From contig JAIWWG010000092.1 of NCBI GenBank assembly GCA_025435555.1, positions 50,122 through 114,121 of the forward strand: 64,000 nt of DNA. Reading direction: 5' to 3'. The notes under the pieces were generated by a model. That model saw nothing but the letters and a program-made list of their open reading frames with translations. It did not search any database and was not told where the DNA came from. Positions 1-11,853 of the stretch are shown here, piece after piece. A program made the position numbers and the translations under genes. Each line of letters starts with the position of its first letter. Within the stretch, counting starts at the first letter, position 1. Source of the stretch: Chytriomyces cf. hyalinus JEL632 (lineage: Eukaryota; Chytridiomycota; Chytridiomycetes; Chytridiales; Chytriomycetaceae).

Positions 1-1
1 A

Positions 2-1963
2 TCGCAACATTACGAGACAGAGTACAAATACGAATCTATTTCAGAGTCTTTGAGAAAGGCACGTCGAATTAATGCCCATAAAACGTTTTGACTAAACTTG
101 AGCTCAACAGGCGTTGGCGACTATTTCAGCAAATTCAGCTCTGCATCTGCCGGTTAAGAACGACTTCGTTCCCTCCAATTTGGAAATCAGGAAGACTTCC
201 GCGCCTGTAAGTTTTTTGATAATGGAGCCAGGGCTCTGCTCCGTAATTAACAAATGCATGTGCAGACTCAAAAATTCCCTCATATCGTTTACGATACGGA
301 TGTTGTCCGCATGTGGCACAAAAAAGACGATACCTTTTGGGTTCCAAAGGCGAAAGTTATGCTCATTTTGAAGAGGTACCGCTTGTTTCGATCCAGCATG
401 AATTGAGATCTCATCCACTGCACCCTCAAAAACAGCCCGCTTGCTTACGCGACACCAACTACTTGCGTCATGACACGTCTTTTCACAGACTGTTTGGATG
501 ATACTCTGAATCAGTTCAGTTACTACGCAAGCGTTGCCGGCCTCGATTACCACATGACCAATTCTACAGAGGGAATCGAAATTACTTTATCAGGATACAA
601 TGATAAACTCGCCGTCTTACTTCAACGGGTCCTGTTTACTGCTAAATCTCTCAAAATTAACCGATCACGTTTTGTTGCAATCAAAGAAGCGCTGGGCCGC
701 AGTTACAAAAACTGGTCCATGGAACAACCATACCAGCATGCGTCGTACTTTGCTTCCTATATGACGCAGGAAAAGCTGTGGACGAGCGAAGAAAAACTGG
801 AAGTATTGGGGGACATTAAAGCGGAAGATGTGGAAGCCTTCTATCCGCAGTTTCTCGCGAGGCTGAATGTGGAAGGATTTGCGTTTGGAAACATGGAGGC
901 GCAAGAAGCTGTGGCGATCGGGAAAATGGTCACTGATCAACTGGGATGCAAACCTTTGCCAGTCGCGCTTCACAATCAAGTTATTCGTACACACATTTTG
1001 CAAAATGGTGAGGTGCTTGGATTTTGTCGAGGAACCTGGAGTCTAAACCTGAAATCTGATTACAGGCAAACACACTGTTTATCAGCGTCAAGTCACGAAC
1101 GCGAACGAGCTGAACTCGGCCCTGGAGCATTTAATTCAAATTGGCGATGTCTCCAACGGCGATATTCGAACCAAATCTCTGTTATTCGCGCAAATTGCCA
1201 AGGAACCGTGCTTTAACGTGCTTCGAACTCAGGAGCAATTGGGATATATTGTGGCCAGCGGAATTCGCAAACAAACAGGGATGATCAATTTCAGGGTTTT
1301 GATCCAGAGTGAAAAAAGCCCCAGTTATTTGGAGGAGAGGACAGAGAAGTTTTTAGCTGAATTGAGAGTAAGCAGTTTCGATTGTGTGGCGATGCAGACA
1401 ACCCAATTATTTACCCACCTGTTGCTGTTCAGACTACGCTTTTGGACATGTCTGACGAAGAGTTTAAAAAAAATGGAGACGCTGTCGCATTTAATTTGCT
1501 GGAAATGGATAAGAACTTGGGCCAAGAAGCGAATCGGTTGTGGGGGCATATTTCCAACCGGTACTACGATTTTGAACAGAATGTGCGCGATGCTGAAGCG
1601 GTGAGAGTGGCAGTCAACCAGGGATTGCGAAAATGTTGTTGATTCAGTAATTTCTCTTGACAGGTGCGAACTATTTCGCGTTCAGATCTGCTTGAATTTT
1701 ACGACAGTTACATTTCGCCAAACTCCAGAACTCGGCGTCTGCTGAGCGTGTTTATCCAAAGCACCAAGGCATCTCTGGAAGAGGTGGTTGAGAAAACTGC
1801 CAATGTTGCTGTCGTGAGTGAATCTTTGGAGGAACTGGTTCCACGCTTTTTGGTTGTTGGACCTTCAGAGGTGGCGGACTTGAAGGCTGGAATGCAATTG
1901 AGTAGAAGCCCTGTTCCGGCGCGTCCTCTGAGCGTGTTCAAAGTGGCTGTCAGTAAAATCTGA
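2..1963 (+). CDS. Insulin-degrading enzyme-like M16 metallopeptidase (3' part)
   Basis: The C-terminal part of an insulysin/Ste23-type zinc peptidase; the catalytic HxxEH region lies upstream of the window. Exons as I read them: 2-58, 111-206, 266-375, 436-1007, 1066-1367, 1433-1600, 1664-1963. Joined, they give the family's landmarks in order: LPVKNDFVPSN, a DxxWVPKA block, SPLAYATP, the EQPYQHA stretch, and the near-invariant PCFNVLRTQEQLGYIV substrate-binding block that spans the end of one exon. Insulysins degrade short peptides such as mating factor a or insulin in a closed clamshell chamber. The 59-110 intron seems to use a GC donor. The end is unsure: the frame stops at 1961-1963, but a further intron (1953-2005) could extend it by some residues. 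Family assignment is firm. Confidence 0.87.
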
Positions 1964-2226
1964 TGGGACGGGTTTTTTTGGTTAGTTTAAACTTCGATTC
2001 GCAGGTGCAACTATTTTCAATAAACTTGAGCAGCGGGAATTGATAGTCGGCATTCCCTGGTGGAGTTCTTCCCGGCGTGGGTTTGGCGCACGTTCCTCCG
2101 ACTTTTCAATTCATCGGGCCATGTCTGAACCATCCCGATACCACAACTAAGCGAGCAAACAAGAGAAGTGGTGCGAACCAAATCGTTCAGTTGGTTACAC
2201 AAGAAATTGTCAGGAACCGCCGAACT

Positions 2227-3875
2227 ATGGCCACAACAGCAATTCTGTTCGGCATTGGCTTCACGTGTAAGCAATGAGTTGTATGCCATCCATACACAGC
2301 AGTTAACAAAACAGTACAACGTCAGGGTGCGTGCAGTTTGGGTACGGGACCTTACGTCTCATGTCCCTCGGCGTGTCGAAGCCGGTCCTGGCACTTGTAT
2401 GGCTGGCAGGACCCCTCAGCGGGCTTCTAGTGCAACCACTAGTCGGTGCTCTCAGCGACGCGAGTTTATCGAGATACGGGCGTAGACGGCCCTTCATCCT
2501 TGTTGGTGTGCTGGGAATCTGTGCTTCCGTGCTGGCAATCGCATTTGCCCCAGGATCCTTTGCAATCCCAGTCACAGTGGCTGCTTTCTACACACTTGAT
2601 TTCTCACTCAACACAGCAATGGCTGCGTCGAGAGCGTTAGTTGTGGATGTGACTCCAGTTCATTTGCAAGCCAGCGCTAATTCATGGGCGTCAGGCATGC
2701 AAGGACTTGGAACTGTGTTTGGGTACTTTGCTGGGTTTGTTGATTTGACGCAGTTGTTTGGGGCCGTTGACTCTGGGGATACTGTCGGGCAGCTTCGCAT
2801 CCTTGGCGTGATAACCTGCACTGTCCTCGTTTTCACAACAGCTGTCACATTCTTTTCCGCGGTTGAAACACCTCTGAATAATCCTATTGAATTTTCCGAG
2901 GAAGAGGAGGAGGAGGAGGGAACTCTGGAAAATGTGTCCTCACCCACCTTGCCAAAGAGTTGCTTGACTCCATTTCAAGATATTCTGAATGGCTATACGC
3001 ACCTCCCGCGCAAAATCTATCGCGTTTGTGTGATTCAATTTTGGGCTTGGCTTTCTTGGTTCCCATTTTGCTTCTATGCGTGAGTGACCTGCTCCGTTCC
3101 CCAGTCAAACTACTGACGTGAGTCTGCCAACTAGATCCTCTTGGATAGCAAGCAAGCACACTGATCCCGAATCAGAAGCTGCCGTTCGTGCAGGATCATT
3201 TGCTCTTCTTTGGAACGCCATAGTTTCGCTTGGCACCATGGTGCTCGCCCCATCACTCACAGGAGCAAGCCACAACGCGTCACACATTCCGCGTTTGTTC
3301 ATGATCTGGTCAGTGTCTCTTGTCCTCTTTTTTCTCCTGATGCAATCGACAGTCTGGATGGACACGGTGAACGGGGCCACTGTGATTGTTGGCGCCGCTG
3401 GGGTTTCATGGGGCATAGCGCTGTGGGTGCCCTTGGGAATCATCTCGGAGCATCTTGTCAAAGATGCAGTGCTTTCGTGTGACGGTGGCTGTCCGCAAGC
3501 TACTTTGATTGCGGGGACAAATCTTTACCGGCGGATTGGCTCCTCGAATGCAGAAAACGGCACACGCTATGATTCTAGTACGACAGAGGTTCAACCCAAC
3601 TTGAGTGCCGGCTTGGTTCTCGGGATTCATGCAAGTTTTTCAATGTTTTTCGAGCATGTTGGGAAACATTTTCCTGAAAATAACTTGAACTTTAGAACGT
3701 GTTCATTGTCATTCCGCAACTTTTATCGTCTCTTTTGACAGGATTTATATTTTGGGTTGCGTCGGAATCGGCGCTGCAGCCTTCAATGGTGCCGCACGAT
3801 GACGTCTTTGGCGTCTGTTTGAGAGCGTGTTCTGTGTTTGCGTTGGTTTCTGCATGGCTTTGCTGGGTCAAGTAA
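2227..3875 (+). CDS. SLC45/SUT-type sugar:proton symporter (MFS)
   Basis: A twelve-helix transporter of the glycoside-pentoside-hexuronide/sucrose symporter group, probably a plasma-membrane sugar/H+ symporter. Exons 2227-2266, 2326-3079, 3135-3630, 3696-3875 join to 489 residues. The signature is seen after helix 1: LVWLAGPLSGLLVQP, then a short loop and SRYGRRRPFI, the RxGRRR motif of this family. A glutamate run sits in the central cytosolic loop (about residues 195-205). The third intron starts with GCAAGT, a textbook GC-AG donor, and the downstream exon restores the helix 11-12 region (NVFIVIPQL...). The first ATG used is 2227, just before helix 1; the protein could start further upstream if another small exon exists. 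Substrate cannot be told from sequence. Confidence 0.85.
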
Positions 3876-4062
3876 GCGACTTGGCATGGATAGTGAGGGT
3901 CACATGTGTACGGAAGCGTGCCGTTGGAGCTGCATCGCGTTCGTGTTGGGGTTCGGATGCCAGGCCAGCAGCGTTTCGGCCTTTTATTGAGCTCCGGTTG
4001 AATAGAGCAAACAAAAAAATCATCGCAGCTTGTTTTCATTCACGTTTTGAAAAGAGTGGTTT

Positions 4063-5649
4063 TTATTGGCTCACGTCTTTGCGCGGTTGAAACAGTGGAA
4101 GAAAGTTGCCAATTATTGCTGCGATCCAACACAAGAAAAATGGTTGAGATGGACAACTTCCCCAGAGCAACAACTGTAAATAAGAACTCACCTAAAGGAA
4201 CATCGAATATATCCCGTTTGATTGTAAAACAAACGCTGCACGCGATTTGCTTCCCTGTCGGACTCACAAGCACGCTTCGCACCATCCAGCTGCAATGTGT
4301 GTTGTCGAAAGCAGCGGTTGCAAAGCGGTCCCAGTATTCAATGACGCTTTTCGCATCCATGAGCTGATAGATGTAGGTGCTTTGTTGAGCTGGGGTTGTT
4401 GGGAGAAGGGTCTCTAGGGGCCAGTCTGTGAGAAGGCAGAACTCTTTGCCGACCAGACAGATTTCGCCACTTCGGCGCCAGACTACTGTCGGTGTTCCAG
4501 AGTAGGTGATCAATTTTTCGTACTCCTGTAAGATAGAGTGAGGTTACGTGAGTAAAACACCAAAAAAAACAAGAAAAGGAAGCGATCCTGAAAACAGAAA
4601 CAAATCTAAAAAGAAAAGAAAAATAAGAGCCCGGTAAAGAAGCAAAAACTCACAATCAACGTTCTTTGAAAGCATTTCTCCATAAACACCAAATCCTCTT
4701 CTGACAGGTTCATCATGACAGCCATGAAAGACGGCCGAAACTTTGCCAAGCTCCCGCAAATGCGCATAATCTCCGGTTTCTCCATCCGCTCTGCAATGTA
4801 TTTGACGAGGTAATGATACCCTTCTCTGTAGTCATACGGGCGAACAACATCTCGATACACGCGTTTCGCTTTCTTTACGAGCAAATCAGACCGCTGCATG
4901 TCCAAAACAACACCAGTGGGTTGCGCCTGCTGGTGCGGTGGCAACAGCGCCGGATCCAGCTGTTGATGAGAATGAAGGTGCAAGTGCGTTGCATGTGCGT
5001 TGCTGCTGTCCAACATGTTTGAAAGGAACGAGTACTCTGAATTGATGCTCTCGGACCCAAACCCGCCAAACTGCTGAGACGGCTGCATCTGAGATTGCGC
5101 GTTTTGGGTTGAAGTGACGGTGTTGCTTCCCGAAAGTGGCATTAAGTGAGAGTTATCTGGCATGTGATGAGACAGATCGAGCTGCAAGGGCATAATCTGG
5201 GTTCCGGAGTTGTTGTTGGTGTCGGCGCTTTGGTTGAGGTTCATTTTAGACGCAGACGGGGCAGCCACGACAGCGTCAAGATGTGCATCGGATCCAACAT
5301 CAAACTCGTGTGTGTCAATGATCTCAAGGTACTTCGCTTTCTTGCGGATGCCATCTACACACTGCAGACCTTTTCGCGAGCATCGTTCGCACGGCCGAGT
5401 CGAAGAGCACGTCACATGCGAGTGCTAACAGGGAGAATAGATATACGAGACAAGATGAGATTCGACAGTTTCTTTGCGTTGTTGAGAAGTGTGGAGTTCG
5501 GCCCTGTTCATTACCTGGCACTGCAGGCATGCCATTGACGTTCGATCGCCGCCATCTCGCTTCGCTCTCCTCGCTGCGCTGAGACTGATGTTGGTGAGCT
5601 TCGGGTTGCCTTCCTGGCTGCCGTTGGAGTTGCTTCCGTCCTCGCTCAT
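4063..5649 (-). CDS. ERT1: Ert1/AcuK-type zinc-cluster regulator of gluconeogenesis
   Basis: A nuclear Zn(II)2Cys6 transcription factor with a PAS-like C-terminal domain. Exons (5' to 3' on the minus strand) 5649-5515, 5424-4654, 4525-4192, 4118-4063 give 431 residues. Intron 1 splits the zinc cluster right after CLQCQ; only the spliced form gives CX2CX6CX5CX2CX6C, followed by the RKKAKYL basic tail typical of Ert1/AcuK/AcuM. The C-terminal half has RPYDYREGYHYL, FRPSFMAVMMNLSEEDLVFMEKCFQRTLI and GTPTVVWRRSGEICLVGKEF, landmarks of this family. In ascomycetes these proteins activate PEP carboxykinase and fructose-bisphosphatase genes on non-fermentable carbon. A 128-base intron is the longest in the gene. 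The middle is Asn/Gln/His-rich. Head to head with the PPIL3 gene, 67 bases apart. Confidence 0.9.
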
Positions 5650-5664
5650 TAGTATTTACTGATC

Positions 5665-5676
5665 TATTTTACGTTC
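5665..5676. promoter_or_regulatory. 12-base motif TATTTTACGTTC in divergent promoter
   Basis: Lies in the 67-base gap between the start codons of the Ert1/AcuK-type gene and PPIL3. The same 12 bases occur at 8467-8478 in the other short divergent promoter nearby (dynamitin/RVB1). Its CGT core flanked by T-rich sequence could be a factor-binding site; that is inference. Confidence 0.35.
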
Positions 5677-5716
5677 TGCAGTATTTATTTATTAACTTCT
5701 TGGAACAGTCAGCAAC

Positions 5717-6362
5717 ATGTCCCTCACTATTCACACGGATCTCGGCGATGTCAAAGTGGAAGTGTTCTGCGAGGCCGTTCCACGAGCGGCAGAAAACTTT
5801 ATGGCGCTTGCGGCGTCGGGCTACTACAACGGCAACGTGCTGCACAGGAACATTGCCGGCTTCATGGTCCAGGTACTGTCCCCCAAGAGCTGTCTACCAG
5901 CCGCATGCATGCCATCATTCTAAACAGATGCGTTTCTTCTGTGTGTTCCATTCATTTTCTTGCTTGTCAGACTGGGGACCCAACTGGAACTGGAAAAGGC
6001 GGTCAGAGCATCTGGGGCAGTCCCTTCCAGGATGAAATCAAATCAACGCTGAAGCATAACGCTCGGGGGATTTTGAGCATGGCAAACAAGGGGCCTGACA
6101 CAAACAAGAGCCAATTCTTTATAACTTACGCAAAGCATCCGCATCTGGTGCGTAGCCAGTCGTACTTCAGTTCACTGTTTTATTGTACACCCCGTTCATC
6201 CAATTGGATCTCTAGGACAGCAAATATACCGTGTTTGGGAAGGTCATTGATGGCATGGACACGCTGGACGCAATCGAAAAAGTGCCCGTGGACAAGTCAA
6301 GTCGCCCTCTTCAAGACATTCGCATCAGGAATATCACCATTCACGCAAATCCGCTCGCCTGA
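5717..6362 (+). CDS. PPIL3: Cyclophilin, PPIL3 type peptidyl-prolyl isomerase
   Basis: A single-domain cyclophilin that catalyses cis-trans isomerisation of proline bonds; the PPIL3 orthologue is found in spliceosomes. Exons 5717-5872, 5971-6147, 6216-6362, all phase 0, join to 159 residues, against about 161 in animals. Seen in order: [39 protein letters not shown], the [16 protein letters not shown] core and [15 protein letters not shown]. The catalytic Arg (HRN) and the SQFFIT pocket are intact, so the enzyme should be active. No signal peptide. Start chosen because it gives the family N-terminus [15 protein letters not shown]. Confidence 0.96.
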
Positions 6363-6452
6363 TTTCCTTATCAAACCTTTCAATTTCTTTGCAAAAAACG
6401 AATACTCGAAATACATGTCCCACCAATCCTCCCTTCAGCCGGGTCTGTGCTT

Positions 6453-8417
6453 TCACCTGTTCACATCCGCAGCATTGAGATTGCCACACACCTCCTCCAC
6501 CTTCTCAACCAACTCTCGGACTCCCTTTTCCACAATTTCAAACCTCTCAACTCCACTGCGAGCACCTTTTCGGATACCAGTACGAACGCGCGACATGCCT
6601 TCTTTAACACGGGCAAAGCGTTCGACAAGGACCGTGTTTTGCTCTTCTTCGATTTCACTAATTGCCTCTCGCACAGTTTGGGAACTGATTTCCGCATTTA
6701 GCAGTTTGAGACCCTTGAGTCGAGCCAGCAGAACAGGTATAGTTGCGGCCATAGGATCCAACCTTAAAAACAAAGATAATATCAGCAAATCAAGATAGAA
6801 AAGAAACATCGGGGAAAAAGAAATAATTGGTCACCTATCCCCAAGACATCCAAACAGATATCCAACCTTCCTCTCATCTTCCGCGCGCCGCGCTTCCATC
6901 TCTACCTCCACCAGCTCATTCACAGCAGCAGCTTCACCGCCGGGATGCCCTTCTTCATTGTTTTCATCTCCAGAATCAAAGTCATCCAAATCACTTCGGT
7001 AACTCCTGCGGTTGGCGCGTTGGCGCTCCGCAATGATACGGCGCCGCAAAGTGACGGTTCTTTCCAACTGTCCAGAAATAGTTTGAATCCGCCGAGACAA
7101 ACGCGCCAAGGCGTGAGGAGTCGTCAGTAACGTTAGCGTCGAGTCTTGTAAAAGTGTGCGTGTTCCAAGTGGTCAGATGACGAGCGAGGATATTCGAATA
7201 AAATCACGCATACCGAGATCTGAGATTTCATCCAACAGTGAGACGCTTCCATCTGAAATACCAGCCGCAGTCCCACCAACAAGTCGCTCAAGGGCACCAA
7301 TTTTTCGCTCCAATTCCAGGATTTCATCTCCAAACGATGCATTTGCCGACTGAAAATATAAATCATACTGGATAGAGTTGGACCAAATATTTGAAGCCGG
7401 CGCAGAGGGTAGGACTTGAATTTAGGGGTACAAAGTTAGTGGAAAACGGCATAACAGGACATACGCGCCAGCGGTCACGGGAAACAAATGTTACATACTT
7501 GGGGGTCCAGAATTATCCAGGCTCCCCGCCCGAGCTGGCGGCGACGGTTGGTACGCTAGGGATGACGCAGATCCGCGCGGAGAAGCAAACGTCGCAGGCA
7601 ACAATTTCGGAGATGCAGCAGGCATTGGCGTAGCTGGTACTTTTGGGCTGGGTGCCGCTGAATGCAGGACTGCCGCCGCATAAGAACGTGGGGGTGATGC
7701 TGAACGGCCTGCAGTAGCGGCGCGTTCCTTTGCATGAATGATGTTGTTTGCGAGTGCATTGTACATTTCAGTTTGCTGTAGAATAGAAGGTTGATTCGTG
7801 AGAAGGTTTCCATCAGCGTTTCCTTGGGAGAGCGCGAGTGGATTCGTCAAGATTGCAAGGGAAGATTCAATCGTTTTGGCCGTGTCGATCAAACGGGAGG
7901 AGGGTGGCGTGGGAAGCACGTTTGCTGCGGACACGGAAACACCAGATGCGCTGGAAGAGTCGAGCAAGTCTTCCGTCAGCTGCCGTGTCTCGAAAATAAG
8001 ACGCCGCAATGTCTGAAGTGGAGTTTCAAGGTCTGTTGTTCTGTCACTGCAACACTTGGAAAATGAGATATGAAGCAGATATGGCAGTCACAAAGCAACT
8101 AACCCAGGCACAGACACGGATTGGGACTGATTCGCCCTGGAGTGGTGTTCGAGGGCAGACTGCACAATAGCCGCTGAGGGTCTCGCACCAGTGCGACGAC
8201 TCGTTCGCTGTGTGGTTATTGATGCAGAAGTCGCGCTGGCACTCTTGCCGAACAGGCGCTGGACGGCGGCCTTGCTCGGTATAACGGTCGACGTCTCAAT
8301 CAGTTCATCAACTGGCTGCACAGACACGTCCTCATGCTGGTATCCAACTTCGACGGCCACTGCATCCGGTGTCTCGTACACTTGCTCACTGGCCTGGCTT
8401 CGGATCTGAACTGACAT
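6453..8417 (-). CDS. Dynactin subunit 2 (dynamitin/p50)
   Basis: Core shoulder subunit of dynactin, the dynein activator. Exons 8417-8104, 8046-7499, 7414-7214, 7144-6835, 6762-6453 join to 560 residues in one frame. It starts with the VYETPD block common to dynamitins; after a Ser/Pro/Ala-rich linker it has [23 protein letters not shown], matching the YEL...FSQAAKVAELEKR segment of animal p50, and ends in two coiled-coil stretches with [18 protein letters not shown], the counterpart of the STLPELVQRL region. Longer than the animal protein (about 400) because of the low-complexity linker. Function: holds the Arp1 filament to p150 and ties dynein to cargo. Head to head with RVB1. Confidence 0.85.
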
Positions 8418-8466
8418 TCTGTCTGTCCCTTTATATTGGATGATTCCCGTAAATATTTGCTCTGCT

Positions 8467-8478
8467 TATTTTACGTTC
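8467..8478. promoter_or_regulatory. Second copy of TATTTTACGTTC
   Basis: Sits in the 106-base space between the start codons of dynamitin and RVB1, in the same orientation on the plus strand as the copy at 5665-5676. The upstream half of this spacer also has TAAATATTTG, close to the AT palindromes noted at 30285 and 51921. Confidence 0.35.
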
Positions 8479-8523
8479 GTTCCACATTTTATTTTAAAAA
8501 GTCCAAATCAAAACAACAAAGCA

Positions 8524-10426
<1,903 letters not shown>

Positions 10427-10630
10427 GGGATGAAAAACTAAAAACTTTTTTAAAACGCGAATGCTGTCGGTATATTTAAGTTAATACACGCTATTTTTGG
10501 TTCTCTCTTGTGTGTAAGAATGTTGGTTTTTTTATTTCCAAGTTTTTCCCTCTATATGTACCAAATTTGTTTTTTTTTGTTTCCCCGCGGCGGCAAAGAA
10601 CCAGTGTGCGGGGTACGTTATCATTCTGTT

Positions 10631-11413
10631 CTACTCCTCCAGCTGCGCGTATGGCCGTGACTTTTGCAGCCTTTGCCGCTGGGCATCTTCACGAATGTAA
10701 GTGGCGCGCCTCTTTGCAACAAAATCATCAAACACGTCCAACGGCACTTCGGCCGGTTTCATGTAAAAAAACACAAGCACAGCCACGAGGACCAGCACCA
10801 GGAATCCACACGCTCCGCCGACGATTAATCCGACATTTGATAATGGTGCGATTGTAGCGGTTCTGTCCCCAACGACAGTGGATGATGATCGGACGTTGGG
10901 CCCGATTGAAGGGGCGAATAAAGAGGTGGTTTTAAGAGCAACTGAAGTTGATTTGGATGTTGCGGTAGTGGATGGGCGTGTTGATGATACAGATGTGGTA
11001 GTTTCAGACTCGGGCGGGTTCACTGAAACGGGGAGACCCGGTGATGATGATGATTGCTGTTCAGGTTCTTCAGTGGTTTGTGCAGCTGGTGGTGGTTCAT
11101 TGTTGGTTGTTGGGATCGTATCATCAATGGTGCTCGAGGGGCTTGCGTCCAGGGCAGTGGGAGTATCCGGGCTCTGTGCAGTATTGGTTGGTGGTGATGG
11201 GGATGAGTCTGCTTGCCGCCTGAGTATGAGAGGCTTGCAGGAAGCGGGTTGAAGGGGTGTCTCTGGGAGAATGCACTCGAGACCAGGACCGCATGGGGTG
11301 GGACTGCGCGGGTCAGTGCTGCATGGGGCGTTGATTGTGATGTAGTCTGGATGGAGGGGTGCTGCTGATGCGAGACTGGCGAGGAGGAGCAGTGTGAGAT
11401 GAAACAACCTCAT
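10631..11413 (-). CDS. Secreted or single-pass Ser/Thr-rich surface protein
   Basis: 260 residues with an N-terminal signal peptide (MRLFHLTLLLLASLASAAP), a short Cys-containing segment with four cysteines (about residues 30-60), a long Ser/Thr/Pro-rich stalk like a mucin, one strong transmembrane helix (VGLIVGGACGFLVLVLVAVLVFFYM, given here as a region at about residues 194-218) and a 40-residue basic cytosolic tail. The layout is that of a type I cell-surface protein with an O-glycosylated stalk, as in fungal wall sensors, but no known domain is recognised. An in-frame ATG 21 bases upstream (11434) is possible; I prefer 11413 because the signal peptide then begins at residue 1. Intronless. 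Confidence 0.75.
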   Translation of the reverse strand: MRLFHLTLLLLASLASAAPLHPDYITINAPCSTDPRSPTPCGPGLECILPETPLQPASCKPLILRRQADSSPSPPTNTAQSPDTPTALDASPSSTIDDTIPTTNNEPPPAAQTTEEPEQQSSSSPGLPVSVNPPESETTTSVSSTRPSTTATSKSTSVALKTTSLFAPSIGPNVRSSSTVVGDRTATIAPLSNVGLIVGGACGFLVLVLVAVLVFFYMKPAEVPLDVFDDFVAKRRATYIREDAQRQRLQKSRPYAQLEE

Positions 11414-11455
11414 CTTTTGTTGATGTCTTTCCAATCAGCTGCGAAAGAATCTAAT

Positions 11456-11625
11456 GAGAGCGAGAGAGAGAGAGAGAGAACCAACCCAATTTATGATAAA
11501 ATTTTAAATTACTGAAAAGTGTTGAACCTTGAAACGCACTCCTTCAAGAGCCTCAACAGCCACTCCCTCTGCACCCTCTCACTCTCACTCTCACTCCCAC
11601 TCTCTCTCTCACTCTCACTCTGCAA
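11456..11625. repeat. (GA)n tract and facing (CT/CACT)n tract
   Basis: A purine tract near 11456-11480 (GAGAGCGAGAGAG...) is followed about 100 bases later by a pyrimidine tract at about 11577-11622 (CTCTCACTCTCACT...). The two are roughly reverse complements and could pair. They lie in the promoter space between the surface-protein gene and the divergent TRAF7-like gene. A reading frame across the second tract codes only Ser-His repeats and is not a credible gene. Confidence 0.7.
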
Positions 11626-11853
11626 CAGAACAGTCTAGAACATTCTGGAACAATCCATCCCATCCCCCCATCCCTTCCCAGGTAACTATCGGGTCCAGCG
11701 ATCCAGGTAAAAGCAGAATCAGCAGACCGAGAAAAGAGACTTCTCTACCGTTCATTCCAAAAAGATATGCTTCGCGCATCAAGCGCAACTGATGATAAAT
11801 GGCTGCAAATAGGTCCATAAAATATACATCGAAATAAACAAGGCGACACAAAG

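Noticed and set aside
11529-11792. Plus-strand frame coding Ser-His repeats
   Set aside because: It is a translation of a CT/CACT microsatellite in a promoter region; no domain and no codon bias.
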